Assembly: GCF_000162755.2 (NCBI RefSeq)
Contig: NZ_JH413847.1
Coordinates: 162,325-216,240, forward strand
Length of the DNA: 53,916 nt
Direction of reading: 5' to 3'
Source: Legionella drancourtii LLAP12
Lineage (GTDB): Bacteria > Pseudomonadota > Gammaproteobacteria > Legionellales > Legionellaceae
The translations under genes were made by a program, and so were the position numbers. How positions within the stretch are numbered: position 1 is the stretch's first letter; each line of letters begins with the position of its first letter. Positions 18,497 to 27,012 of the stretch are shown piece after piece. Below the pieces are notes generated by a model. It was not told the origin of the DNA. It made no database searches and worked only from the letters and a program-made list of their open reading frames with translations.

Positions 18497-19750
18497 TTAT
18501 CCCAAAAACCAATGTAACATCTTATACGATAAGATGGTCAAAATAGACGCGGCAGGTAAAGTCAGTATCCAAGACATAAAAATGTTGCGAATAACAATGA
18601 GATTTAACGCACCAATACCACGTGCCAAACCAACACCGAGCACCGCACCCACTAATGTTTGCGTCGCGGACACCGGGATCCCGGTACTGGTTGCTACTAC
18701 AACGGTTGTTGCCGCAGAAAGAGTGGCGGCAAATGCACGGCTAGGTGTCAACGCAGTGATTGCACTGCCTACGGTTTCAATTACTTTTCTACCATACATT
18801 AATAAGCCGGTTATTACTCCAAAGCAACCTAATAAAATAATCCACGCTGGATAGTTATTGGCATTAAAGACTTGATTGGAGTGCATAACCAAACTATGAA
18901 TAATGGTTAGTGGTCCAACAGCTAACGCCACGTCGTTGGAACCGTGAGCAAAAGCCATCGCACAGGCTGTCATGGCCATCAACACGGCAAAATATTTTTC
19001 CACTTGAATGAAGCGTTCTCTACGGCTAATGCGTGGATGTTCGGGAATACGGCGGATAATGATCATCCCAATCACCGTAATAATGATACTGGTTGCCAGT
19101 GTTACTGCTAAATTTTGTTTGAAATTCAGGTGAATGTTAAAGTGGTTTAACCCTTTAAAGACGGTGATAAACGATAAAATAGAGCCAATTAAAAAGAGAT
19201 AAATGGGAATGTACAGCTTCGCTTTGGCCAAAGGATTACTTTTGACAAAAATTGTTTGTTGGATACTAATGAATAAAGCATAAGCGGTGATCCCAGAAAT
19301 CATCGGTGAGGTAATCCAACTGATGGCAATGCGGCTCACTTGATTCCAGTGAATCGCATCGGTACCAAGCACTACAGCGCCAAAACCAACCATTGAGCCT
19401 ACTAATGCATTGGTGATGGATACTGGGACCCCAATATAACTGGCAAGGTTCATCCATATGGTGCATGCCAATAATACCCCCAGCATGCCTTCAACCAGAA
19501 TTAATGGTTGTCCAGATAGTTGAGTGGTATTAATGATCCCATCACGCATGGTTTCAGTAACTCCGTTGCCGCCTAAAAATGCTCCGGCGAATTCAAAAAT
19601 AATTGCAATTAACATCGCTTGTTTCGCGGTAACCGCTTTTGAACCCATGGTGGTACTCATGACATTGGCTAAATCATTGGCACCAACCCCCCAAGTCATT
19701 AAAAAACAAAGAACAATAGCAATAGAAAGATATAAAACTGAATGATCCAT
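18497..19750 (-). CDS. Inorganic phosphate transporter, PiT family
   Basis: Inner-membrane cation/phosphate symporter. 417 aa with about ten hydrophobic helices. Both PiT signatures are present: GANDLANVMSTTMGSKA near residues 23-39 and the second-half repeat AHGSNDVALAVGPL, reflecting the internal duplication of the family. The C-terminal portion has STGIPVSATQTLVGAVLGVG. It starts 9 bp after the stop of the DUF47 gene, the common two-gene phosphate uptake arrangement. Confidence 0.93.
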   Translation of the reverse strand: MDHSVLYLSIAIVLCFLMTWGVGANDLANVMSTTMGSKAVTAKQAMLIAIIFEFAGAFLGGNGVTETMRDGIINTTQLSGQPLILVEGMLGVLLACTIWMNLASYIGVPVSITNALVGSMVGFGAVVLGTDAIHWNQVSRIAISWITSPMISGITAYALFISIQQTIFVKSNPLAKAKLYIPIYLFLIGSILSFITVFKGLNHFNIHLNFKQNLAVTLATSIIITVIGMIIIRRIPEHPRISRRERFIQVEKYFAVLMAMTACAMAFAHGSNDVALAVGPLTIIHSLVMHSNQVFNANNYPAWIILLGCFGVITGLLMYGRKVIETVGSAITALTPSRAFAATLSAATTVVVATSTGIPVSATQTLVGAVLGVGLARGIGALNLIVIRNIFMSWILTLPAASILTILSYKMLHWFLG

Positions 19751-19759
19751 AAGAATTTA

Positions 19760-20431
19760 TTACCGAGCGATTAGAATTTGTAGTCGACTACCCACTGTTT
19801 GGGCATTATCGGCCAAGTCATCGATCCATTGGACCAACTTATAAAGGAAAATTGTATCTATAGCAGATAAATCGTGTTCGATTTCAAAAATGCGATGTCT
19901 GACTTCAGCCAGGAGTTCGTCACTTTTATGTTCAATTTCATAGAGGGTCATAATCATTGCTTCAACGATTTTCACCTCAGAACCTCTGAATCCAGTTTCT
20001 AGCAACTCATCAAGTTCATTAATTGCATTACATGCTTGTTTGGATGCATCCAGACAGCTGTGTAGAAATGGCATAAACAGCGGGGTGAGTGCCTCAGGAA
20101 TCGTCATTTGGCGGCTGATAATTAAACTGGCAATATCTTCTGCCTTGTTGGCAATGCGATCTTGTGCGCTAAGCAATTCCAATAGGTCTGTGCGTGATAC
20201 TGGCAAAAAGAGCCCCGTAGGCAAATGAAGACGAAGATCGCGTTTAATGAGATCTGCCTCTTTTTCCAAAGAAACTATCTTGTTTTTAATATTGGTCGCA
20301 GTCTGCCAATCTTTTTTTAATACAGCTTCAAAAAACGGGTAGAGCTGTTTGGCGCACTGGTGTACCTTGCGCATGTGTTGTTCTATAGGCCTTATTGGTG
20401 AAGGACCAAACATATTAAATATGCTACCCAT
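19760..20431 (-). CDS. DUF47/TIGR00153 PhoU-like accessory protein of the phosphate transporter
   Basis: 223 aa, all-helical, PhoU-like. It contains the alternating charged helices typical of DUF47 (SLEKEADLIKRDLRLHLPTG, the TDLLELLSAQDRIANKAED segment and LDELLETGFRG). Such proteins are encoded directly upstream of PiT transporters and are thought to modulate them. First gene of the operon; its promoter must lie in 20432-20614, shared divergently with the secretin-N1-like gene. Confidence 0.88.
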   Translation of the reverse strand: MGSIFNMFGPSPIRPIEQHMRKVHQCAKQLYPFFEAVLKKDWQTATNIKNKIVSLEKEADLIKRDLRLHLPTGLFLPVSRTDLLELLSAQDRIANKAEDIASLIISRQMTIPEALTPLFMPFLHSCLDASKQACNAINELDELLETGFRGSEVKIVEAMIMTLYEIEHKSDELLAEVRHRIFEIEHDLSAIDTIFLYKLVQWIDDLADNAQTVGSRLQILIAR

Positions 20432-20614
20432 CTATGATCTCGGTAAAAAGATTTTGGTGAAGTATACCCAATCTTTTATAGGAACAAAACCATTGATTGT
20501 TCATATTGATGCTACAATTGAAAATATTGGGTGTTTCAACGTGTTTTCAACGTGTTTTAAGGATAGATAATTGCCGCTCAAAGTGTGTAAAACACATTCA
20601 TAAGGAGTTTTAGG

Positions 20615-21409
20615 ATGAAACGTATAGGATTTATTGGTTTATTATTTTTCGCAAGTCAGGTCTTTTCCCAAACCGTAATTACCAAAGTTATTCAATTGCA
20701 GTATATCTCTGCCGCCCAAGCCATTAAGTTAATGCAACCTTTAATGCAAGCAGGGGAACAGCTTAGCGGTTCCGGACAAACCTTAATTGCCAAAGTAAGC
20801 CCCCAATCCTTAACGCAAATCAGGACTGTGCTCCACCAAGTTGACGTGCCTCCAGTTACTTTCAATATTTCTGTTTATCAGGGCGATCCCCAATGGCTTA
20901 GTAGTCAAAATGATAATTCAGTGACCTACAGTACCCAGACGCAGTCGCAAATGTTGCAAAATCAATCAGTGCGGGTAATGAGTGGCGAGTCCGCTTTGGT
21001 TACGATGAATCAAGAAGTACCAATCGTCAGTTCGGTTGGCGCCGGCTATTTTACGGGAATTGCTTATCAGCAACATCAAATTAAAAATGGTATTTTAGTT
21101 CTGCCGGTGTTGCGAGGTTCGCAAGTACAATTAACTGTACGCCGTTTGCGTGAGCAGGCAAATCCCGCCGGTGGTCAACAATTTGATAATCAAAAAATAG
21201 ATACCACTTTGATGGTGCCATTAAATAAATGGGTTTCTTTAGGGAGCCCGGAAGGGGCACAACAAACTGATAATTCGTCTACCTATTACACGGCGGGGAA
21301 TACGTTTGCGCAACAGTCAACTTTGTATATACGGGTGAGCATTATTAGTGGTGGCACTCAGGTAAATGGTAGTGGAACTAATGGGGTTAATGGGGCTAAT
21401 GGATGGTGA
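20615..21409 (+). CDS. Exported secretin-N-domain-like protein without a pore domain
   Basis: 264 aa with a signal peptide (MKRIGFIGLLFFASQVFSQ, cleavage near 18-19). Residues about 22-80 read VIQLQYISAAQAIKLMQPLM ... LTQIRTVLHQVDVPP, the N1/NolW-type fold found in type II, III and IV pilus secretins. The rest is beta-rich and Gln/Ser-rich (TYSTQTQSQM, SGESALVTMNQEVPIV), ending in a GTNGVNGANG tail. The secretin pore domain is absent, so it is periplasmic or outer-membrane associated rather than a channel. GGAG stands upstream of the ATG. Confidence 0.7.
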   Translation: MKRIGFIGLLFFASQVFSQTVITKVIQLQYISAAQAIKLMQPLMQAGEQLSGSGQTLIAKVSPQSLTQIRTVLHQVDVPPVTFNISVYQGDPQWLSSQNDNSVTYSTQTQSQMLQNQSVRVMSGESALVTMNQEVPIVSSVGAGYFTGIAYQQHQIKNGILVLPVLRGSQVQLTVRRLREQANPAGGQQFDNQKIDTTLMVPLNKWVSLGSPEGAQQTDNSSTYYTAGNTFAQQSTLYIRVSIISGGTQVNGSGTNGVNGANGW

Positions 21410-21477
21410 TCTATAAATGTATCGCATGTTTATAGTATATACTTAAATTTAGACAATAGTCTTTTTGAGGAGGCAGC

Positions 21478-22041
21478 ATGGCAATAATAAATTCTTTCGC
21501 CAATCATTTGCTGATCGCAATGCCTTCACTACACGATCCCAACTTTGAAAAAACAGTTATTTATGTTTGTGAACATCGTGAAGAAGGCTCTGTCGGCTTA
21601 ATTATTAATCGACCAATGCAATTTTCTTTATCTATTGTATTTGAGCAATTAGAAATCGACCCCATTCGTGTTGAACAAAGCCATTTACCTCTAATGTTTG
21701 GCGGTCCTATACAACCAGAACGTGGATTTGTTGTTCATAAACAATCAGGGGAATGGCGATCGAGCTTGTTTTTGCAAGAAGACGTGACGGTAACAACTTC
21801 AAATGATATTATTCGCGCCATTGCTGAAGACAAAGGTCCAAAAGAGGTTTTGGTTACTTTGGGTTATAGTGGCTGGGTAGAAAATCAATTAGAACGAGAA
21901 ATTATGGATAATGTCTGGTTGGTTTGCCCCTATCGTTCCGAAATTCTTTATGAAGTTCCCTACGAAGATCGTTGGGAATATGCAGGCTCAACTTTAGGTA
22001 TTAAAATGAATCAATTAAGCGAAAGTGTCGGTCATGCCTGA
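21478..22041 (+). CDS. yqgE: YqgE/AlgH family protein
   Basis: 187 aa cytoplasmic protein of the UPF0301 family. Typical features: NSFANHLLIAMPSLHDPNFEKTV at the start, GSVGLIINRPM, FGGPIQPERGFVVH, and VTLGYSGWVENQLEREI. Biochemical function is not established; it is nearly always encoded beside ruvX (yqgF), as here. GAGGAGG stands 4 bp before the ATG, one of the strongest ribosome binding sites in the window. It overlaps ruvX by 8 bp. Confidence 0.92.
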   Translation: MAIINSFANHLLIAMPSLHDPNFEKTVIYVCEHREEGSVGLIINRPMQFSLSIVFEQLEIDPIRVEQSHLPLMFGGPIQPERGFVVHKQSGEWRSSLFLQEDVTVTTSNDIIRAIAEDKGPKEVLVTLGYSGWVENQLEREIMDNVWLVCPYRSEILYEVPYEDRWEYAGSTLGIKMNQLSESVGHA

Positions 22042-22450
22042 TGGTGTTTATCTAGGTTTTGATTTTGGCTATAAACGCATCGGCGTTGCTGTTGGGCAGC
22101 GTCTGACCTGTAGTGCCTCTCCTTTAGCAACGATTAGTGCGCAAACAGGGGTTCCCGATTGGACGGTCGTTGCCAAAGTAGTCGCGCAATGGACGCCTCA
22201 AGCATTAATTGTTGGTATTCCTACCTGCATTGATGGACGTGAACAATACACCACTTCGGCTGCGCGTCGTTTTGCTAAAGAATTGCGTAAACGCTTTACT
22301 TTGCCTGTGCACTTAGTTGATGAACGGTTGACTACAGTTGAGGCGAGGGGGCATCTTTTTGCGCAAGGCGGTTATCGAAAAATCAAACAGACTGAGGTAG
22401 ATAGTATTGCGGCTTGTGTTATACTTGAGCAGTGGCTGCAATACCCTTAA
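22034..22450 (+). CDS. ruvX: Putative Holliday junction resolvase / pre-16S rRNA nuclease RuvX (YqgF)
   Basis: About 138 aa, RNase H-like fold. FDFGYKRIGVAVGQ carries the first catalytic Asp, LIVGIPTCIDG the middle strand, LVDERLTTVEA the second acidic residue, and TEVDSIAACVILEQWL the last. In E. coli YqgF acts in 16S rRNA 5' maturation; the resolvase role is by fold. ATG 22034 overlaps the end of yqgE, and the stop lies 21 bp before the pyrB start, so yqgE-ruvX-pyrB looks like one operon. Confidence 0.92.
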   Translation: MPDGVYLGFDFGYKRIGVAVGQRLTCSASPLATISAQTGVPDWTVVAKVVAQWTPQALIVGIPTCIDGREQYTTSAARRFAKELRKRFTLPVHLVDERLTTVEARGHLFAQGGYRKIKQTEVDSIAACVILEQWLQYP

Positions 22451-22470
22451 ATGAGGTTGAACGAGACTTT

Positions 22471-23364
22471 ATGAATCATTTTTTAGAAATTAGTCAATTA
22501 TCCCGCCAACAGCTTGAATCGTTAATACAACGTGCTTTTTCTTTTAAACGTCACCCTAATTATCCGACCTACAGTCAACATACCGTTGCGAATTTGTTCT
22601 ATGAAAACAGTACCCGCACGCGCATTAGTTTTGAGTTAGCTGCGAATCGTTTAGCGATGCCGGTGGTTAATGTGGATTTACAAAATTCTTCAGAGACTAA
22701 GGGGGAAATTATTGAGGACACCATTAAGACGCTGGTGGCAATGGGCATTAATTATTTGGTAATTCGCCATCAGCAAGATGGTTTGCAGGAGCATTTGGCC
22801 ACTAAATTAGGCAATGAGTTGCATATAATCAACGCTGGTGATGGCATGCACGCTCATCCAAGTCAGGCTTTACTGGATATCATGACCATTCTGGAACAAA
22901 AACCGCGTTTAGAGCAGTTAAAAATAGCCATTCTAGGCAATATCCGCCATTCACGTGTTGCTAATTCATTTCAATGCATGTGCAGTAAATTAGGGGTTGG
23001 CGAGTTGGTTTTGATTGCCCCTGAACTTTGGCAACCGCAAACCGTCCATTATGGACGGGTAACCAGCGATTTGCGTGAAGGCTTGGCTGATGCAGATGTA
23101 GTCATTTGTTTACGAGTACAGCGTGAACGTTTATTAGCCGCCGACCATTTAGATTTAGAGTCTTATCGCCATGATTTTGCGCTAACCGAGAAAAGTTTAG
23201 CTTATGCCAGAGCAGATGTAATGGTGATGCATCCTGGACCAATGAATCGTGGGGTCGAGATTGATAGTGAGGTTGCGGATGGCTCTCAATCCTTTATTTT
23301 GCACCAGGTAACGAATGGTGTGTTTGCCCGCATGGCTATTTTTGATGCATTAATAAAAAAATAA
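22471..23364 (+). CDS. pyrB: Aspartate carbamoyltransferase catalytic subunit PyrB
   Basis: Forms carbamoyl-aspartate in pyrimidine synthesis. ATG 22471 (MNHFLEISQLSRQQLESL) matches the family start; a GTG at 22432 would add 13 unlikely residues inside ruvX. 297 aa. Motifs: carbamoyl-phosphate loop FYENSTRTRISFELAANRL, SSETKGEI, HPSQALLDIMTI, and the C-terminal VMHPGPMNRGVEID. No pyrI regulatory subunit follows, so it is the class that works without it or with PyrC-like partners. A strong hairpin lies 13 bp downstream. Confidence 0.94.
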   Translation: MNHFLEISQLSRQQLESLIQRAFSFKRHPNYPTYSQHTVANLFYENSTRTRISFELAANRLAMPVVNVDLQNSSETKGEIIEDTIKTLVAMGINYLVIRHQQDGLQEHLATKLGNELHIINAGDGMHAHPSQALLDIMTILEQKPRLEQLKIAILGNIRHSRVANSFQCMCSKLGVGELVLIAPELWQPQTVHYGRVTSDLREGLADADVVICLRVQRERLLAADHLDLESYRHDFALTEKSLAYARADVMVMHPGPMNRGVEIDSEVADGSQSFILHQVTNGVFARMAIFDALIKK

Positions 23365-23377
23365 AACAGTTTAAAGC

Positions 23378-23403
23378 CGGTTTGCATCCATAGATGCAAA
23401 CCG
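23378..23403 (+). terminator. Hairpin after pyrB
   Basis: Perfect 11-bp stem CGGTTTGCATC / GATGCAAACCG with loop CATA. It ends the yqgE-ruvX-pyrB unit. No T run follows on the + strand, so efficiency is uncertain. Confidence 0.6.
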
Positions 23404-23576
23404 AATCGTCCCTCAGATTTGAGCATCGACGTCAACGCTAAGTTTTATTTCTACGTCCCGTGCTTGTTCGTAGAAATTCAGAGATCCTGGCTTTGCGCAA
23501 GATCCCTGGCGCACGCGGATAAGCCGTGGGAAGTAGGCCGCAGATTTTTTTACTTGATGTTGAGGTTTCTTCTCGA
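23404..23576. repeat. Gap rich in inverted repeats, possible degenerate dispersed element
   Basis: Between convergent pyrB and comM. ATTTCTACG / CGTAGAAAT form a 9-bp inverted repeat around a 13-base loop (about 23449-23479). Further on GATCCTGGC and GATCCCTGGC are near-direct repeats 17 bp apart, and a GCGG-rich imperfect hairpin with flank AAGTAGG (23512-23537) recalls the hairpin at 133-149. A short frame from 23419 lacks coding character and is ignored. Confidence 0.4.
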
Positions 23577-25088
23577 TCATCGCGGGGTTTGTAAGGTATG
23601 TTTAAACGACAAGGCCTGTTGCAAATGCCCTAAATTCACTGGAGTACTCTCATTCATATCGGCAATAGTTCGTGCCACTTTGAGCAAACGATGATAGCCC
23701 CGAGCGGATAATTTTAATTGGTTCATTGCCTGGCCTAAAAAATCTTGTTCTTGAGTGCCTAAAGTACACACTTGTTCGCAAGCTTTAGCACTTAAATTGG
23801 CATTAATACAATTTTGGCGTGCCAATTGTATTGCGCGTACATGCAGTACTTGTTTGCGGATTTCCTCGCTTTGTTTATTGGGGTTGGTATTGGGTTTTAT
23901 CAACTCCTCTTGGCTTAATGCGTGTACCGTAATATGCATATCAATACGATCTAATAAGGGGGCGGAAAGCTTAGCAAGATAGCGGTTAATGCGCTCCGGG
24001 CTGCAGGAACAATTTGCCTGAGGATTACCCCATTGTCCGCAGGGACAAGGGTTCATTGCGGCCAGTAGTTGAAATTGTGCGGGAAATTCTATTTGTGCGG
24101 CTGCACGGGAAATACAAACCGTGCCAGATTCTAGTGGTTGTCTTAGGGTTTCAAGAACCTGCCGGTTAAATTCAGGTAGTTCGTCCAAAAATAAGATGCC
24201 ATGATGTGCTAAGGATATTTCCCCTGGTTTGGGGGGATTGCCGCCGCCGACTAACGAAATCGGTGAGGCAGTATGATGTGGGGCACGGAAGGGAGGAGCG
24301 CGCCATTCTGTGAAATCCGGTAATTTACCGCGGATGGAATTAATCGCGGCGCATTCCAGGGCCTGAGTTTCAGATAATTGCGGTAATAAAGTATTAAAGC
24401 GTTTGGCTAACATGGTTTTTCCACTACCTGGGGCGCCGCTGAGTAGGATACTGTGTCCACCACAGGCGGCAATCTCCATGGCTTTTTTGGCATGAAATTG
24501 ACCTTTAATATCGGACCAGTCCACTTCATGTTGCGTTGTATTTACAGTGGGTCGAGGAGGTAATGCATGTAATGGCGTCCCCTGGCAAATATAGCTACAT
24601 ACTTCGCGTAAATTGTGGGCGGTGAAAACACCCTGATGTCCAGTTAAAGATGCTTCTGCTGCATTGGCATTGGCAATAACGAGGATGCTCTTGTCTTTAT
24701 GGGCTGCTAATACGGCCGGAATGATGGCGGAAACCCCTCTTAGTTCACCACTTAAGGCTAATTCACCAATAAACTCATGTTCACTTAGGCTTTGTTGTGG
24801 AATTTGATGGGATGCAGCAAGAATGCCTAAGGCAATCGGTAAATCAAAACCACTGCCTGTTTTGGGTAAATCAGCGGGGCCTAAATTTACGGTGATTTTA
24901 CGGCATGGGAATTCAAATTGGCTGTTGATGATAGCTGAGCGCACCCGATCTTTACTTTCTTTCACCGCGGTTTCTGCCAGACCGACAATGGTAAAACTGG
25001 GTAAACCATTTGATAAATGAACTTCTACGGATACAGGTTGGGCTAAAATACCGATGGTACTTCGTGTTTTTGTAAAGGCAAGATTCAT
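23577..25088 (-). CDS. comM: YifB/ComM family Mg-chelatase-like AAA+ ATPase
   Basis: 503 aa. The N-terminal LonC-like domain has SVEVHLSNGLPSFTIVGLAETAVKESKDRVRSA, the AAA+ core has Walker A GAPGSGKTML, a Walker B region HHGILFLDELPEFN and the finger LLAAMNPCPCGQWG; the C-terminal Mg_chelatase_C segment includes LSARGYHRLLKVARTIAD. In competent gammaproteobacteria ComM is a hexameric helicase promoting branch migration of integrated DNA. Legionella is naturally competent, which fits. Stands alone on the minus strand. Confidence 0.93.
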   Translation of the reverse strand: MNLAFTKTRSTIGILAQPVSVEVHLSNGLPSFTIVGLAETAVKESKDRVRSAIINSQFEFPCRKITVNLGPADLPKTGSGFDLPIALGILAASHQIPQQSLSEHEFIGELALSGELRGVSAIIPAVLAAHKDKSILVIANANAAEASLTGHQGVFTAHNLREVCSYICQGTPLHALPPRPTVNTTQHEVDWSDIKGQFHAKKAMEIAACGGHSILLSGAPGSGKTMLAKRFNTLLPQLSETQALECAAINSIRGKLPDFTEWRAPPFRAPHHTASPISLVGGGNPPKPGEISLAHHGILFLDELPEFNRQVLETLRQPLESGTVCISRAAAQIEFPAQFQLLAAMNPCPCGQWGNPQANCSCSPERINRYLAKLSAPLLDRIDMHITVHALSQEELIKPNTNPNKQSEEIRKQVLHVRAIQLARQNCINANLSAKACEQVCTLGTQEQDFLGQAMNQLKLSARGYHRLLKVARTIADMNESTPVNLGHLQQALSFKHTLQTPR

Positions 25089-25201
25089 TCGGGACTTATT
25101 CCTTGTTGTTAAGTTGGACTTATGGGCGATAGAATTTCCTACTATCGATTTATTATTTGCTACTTAATTCATTGTTTTTGCGAAGTTTTCTCATTTCAGA
25201 A

Positions 25202-25222
25202 GGCTGGAGAAACGCTCCAACC
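25202..25222. terminator. Hairpin downstream of ubiK
   Basis: GGCTGGAG, loop AAACG, CTCCAACC (8 pairs, one G-T). It lies 14 bp beyond the ubiK stop, in the ubiK-comM gap on the minus strand. No T run on either side; terminator role is inferred from position. Confidence 0.4.
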
Positions 25223-25236
25223 TACATGTTTGTATG

Positions 25237-25491
25237 CTATTTCTTTTTATCCTGAATGCTCATCAATTCATCGACTTGCTTTTGAATCTGTTCCAGTTTT
25301 TCACGGGTACGCGCTAATACTTTGCTTTGTACATCAAATTCTTCACGTGTGACCAGATCCATGTGCGCAAATGCTGCTTGCAATACTTCTTTAAATTTTT
25401 GTTGGATGTCTTTTTCAATGTTTTGTAGACTGGGGGGAAGTGCGGCAAAAAGTTTTTTTGCTAAATCGTCAAATTGTTTGGGGTCGAACAT
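25237..25491 (-). CDS. ubiK: Ubiquinone biosynthesis accessory factor UbiK (YqiC)
   Basis: 84 aa. MFDPKQFDDLAKKLFAALPPSLQ opens with an amphipathic helix typical of the family, followed by QKFKEVLQAAFAHMDLVTREEFDVQ and a C-terminal coiled coil LEQIQKQVDELMS. UbiK assists the soluble UbiIEFGHJK complex in aerobic ubiquinone synthesis. ATG 25491 has GGAG 5 bp upstream and is preferred over GTG 25497. Divergent from the PII gene. Confidence 0.85.
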   Translation of the reverse strand: MFDPKQFDDLAKKLFAALPPSLQNIEKDIQQKFKEVLQAAFAHMDLVTREEFDVQSKVLARTREKLEQIQKQVDELMSIQDKKK

Positions 25492-25554
25492 AATCACTCC
25501 ATTTTTGTTTTTAGCAAAGAGTCTAACAAAAGTATCATCACAGCGGAATATATT

Positions 25555-25896
25555 ATGAAAATGATTACAGCAATTATCAAACCATTTAAATTAGATGATG
25601 TTCATGAGGCGTTAATGGATATTAATGTACCTGGAATTACTATTTCAGAAACTCGTGGTTTTGGGCGGCAAAAAGGGCATACTGAATTATATCGTGGGGC
25701 AGAGTATGTTGTTGATTTTCTTCCTAAAATTAAAATTGAATTAGCCTTACCTGACGACATGGTCGAAGCTGCAATTGAAGCGATTTGTAAATCGGCTTAC
25801 ACCGGTAAAATTGGTGATGGCAAGATTTTTGTTTATGAATTACAACAAGTTGTGCGGGTACGTACCGGTGAAATCGGTGCTGATGCATTAAGTTAA
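25555..25896 (+). CDS. glnK: Nitrogen regulatory PII protein
   Basis: 113 aa trimeric 2-oxoglutarate/ATP sensor. It begins MKMITAIIKPFKLDDVHEAL; the T loop GRQKGHTELYRGAEY includes Tyr51, the uridylylation site, followed by VDFLPKIKIE; the B loop TGKIGDGKIFV and C-terminal RTGEIGADAL are intact. It could be glnB or glnK; no amtB is adjacent in the window, so the symbol is tentative. ATG 25555 is chosen because the upstream extension has no family similarity. Confidence 0.92.
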   Translation: MKMITAIIKPFKLDDVHEALMDINVPGITISETRGFGRQKGHTELYRGAEYVVDFLPKIKIELALPDDMVEAAIEAICKSAYTGKIGDGKIFVYELQQVVRVRTGEIGADALS

Positions 25897-25962
25897 CTTC
25901 AATTGCGGATAAGCGAGCGGGTAAGCGCTTATCGCTCCTTGGCTGAGGATAAGCTTTATCGT

Positions 25963-26542
25963 TTACGGATTACGCCAATAAATCGCGCGTTGGGTTATAA
26001 CAGCATCCAAGGGAATGTCCCAGGGGTGTGGTTGAATATAATCCACGCGTTGAAATTGATAAGCTACACCAAATAGGGTGCAATTGGTTTTATCTTTAAA
26101 CGTGCGGTCATAATAGCCCGCACCCATTCCCAGACGAGTACAGCGTACATCAAAAGCCACCAATGGCATTAAAAATCAAGTCTAATTCTTCAGCGGGTAT
26201 CGCTAAATCATGACTTACATCAGGTTCTGGAATGCCATAGCGATTCTTTTTAAATGGCGTCACCGGGGTTGCTGGGAGAAAGAAAAGGGTTAAATTTTCT
26301 TCATTTATTGCCGGAAAATAACAAAATTTCCCCTGTAATGGTGCCGTATTCCAAATACCGGTTAAATCAACTTCACCATTTATGGCAAAATAAAGTGCGA
26401 TGCGCTTTGCATACCGATATTGCTCGAGTGAGCGTATGCGTGTGCAAATTTGCTGAGATGCTGTCGAACGGGAGGAAACAGATATTTTCGAACGTATTTG
26501 TTTCATCGTATCTCGTAATGCTTTTTTAACTTGGTCCGCCAT
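25963..26542 (-). pseudogene. 5-formyltetrahydrofolate cyclo-ligase, frameshifted
   Basis: Read through, this encodes about 192 aa of the MTHFS/YgfA family, which returns 5-formyl-THF to the folate pool. The N-terminal part (26542 down to the shift) has RSKISVSSRSTASQQICTRI and PLQGKFCYFPAI; it reaches LDLIF and then changes frame, hitting a stop. The other frame gives MPLVAFDVRCTRLGMGAGYYDRTF, the family signature. One extra T at 26169/26170 (an extra A on the coding strand) explains it: removing it restores LDLIF-MPLVAFD. Either a real inactivation or a sequencing error. Confidence 0.85.
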
Positions 26543-26780
26543 ATCAATACAGGTCGATTATTCTTCATTGATTATCAGTTTTTTATTCCTAAAGTTCAAG
26601 AGCCATGACTACTCAAAAGATTTTTGTAACTCTTTTGGCTAGGTTGGTTTGTTGTAGAACAGGCGCACTCTTTAAAGTGAAAATCTGCAGAATTAATACT
26701 AGGCAAGAAAAAAAAATAAGGTATACAGCCGTTTCGGCCTATTGTGGTTTGGTAAATTAATAAATCATTGAGAGAGCGAG
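26543..26780. other. Intergenic region between divergent cyclo-ligase and acidic-protein genes
   Basis: It must hold both promoters. A nine-A run (26707-26715 region) and the imperfect hairpin agCCGtttCGGCct (about 26730-26744) stand out; read on the minus strand the hairpin is followed by a T run and would look like a terminator. The gammaproteobacterial 6S RNA often lies upstream of this cyclo-ligase gene, but I could not recognise its conserved ends here. Confidence 0.35.
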
Positions 26781-26981
26781 ATGAGTGATTTGTTTGAAGA
26801 AGATGATGAAGATACTGGCGTTGAAGTGGGTGATAATTTTGACGATGTCGAGAGTGAACTTGATGCAGCTGCAGAGGTTGACGAAGCGACGCACCGCGAT
26901 TTAGATGCACGTAGACGCTTGGAAAATATGTTGGATGAAAAACGTTTGCGTGATGAATTGGATGATTTTGGTGACTATTAA
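26781..26981 (+). CDS. Small acidic conserved protein (PA3496-like)
   Basis: 66 aa, strongly acidic N-terminal half (MSDLFEEDDEDTGVEVGDNFDDVE) followed by a charged helix DARRRLENMLDEKRLRDELDDF. It resembles a short family I recall as PA3496-type in gammaproteobacteria, function not established. GAGAG stands 7 bp before the ATG. Only 31 bp separate it from pabC, so the two may be cotranscribed. Confidence 0.7.
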   Translation: MSDLFEEDDEDTGVEVGDNFDDVESELDAAAEVDEATHRDLDARRRLENMLDEKRLRDELDDFGDY

Positions 26982-27012
26982 CGCTTCGTTCCGCATGCTT
27001 ACGTGAGTGTTT

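Noticed and set aside
23419-23694. 91-codon plus-strand frame after pyrB
   Set aside because: Overlaps comM on the other strand and a repeat-rich gap; no family similarity seen.
26543-26780. Possible 6S RNA upstream of the cyclo-ligase gene
   Set aside because: Position is right for gammaproteobacteria, but I could not recognise complementary ends or the central bubble. A covariance-model search would decide.
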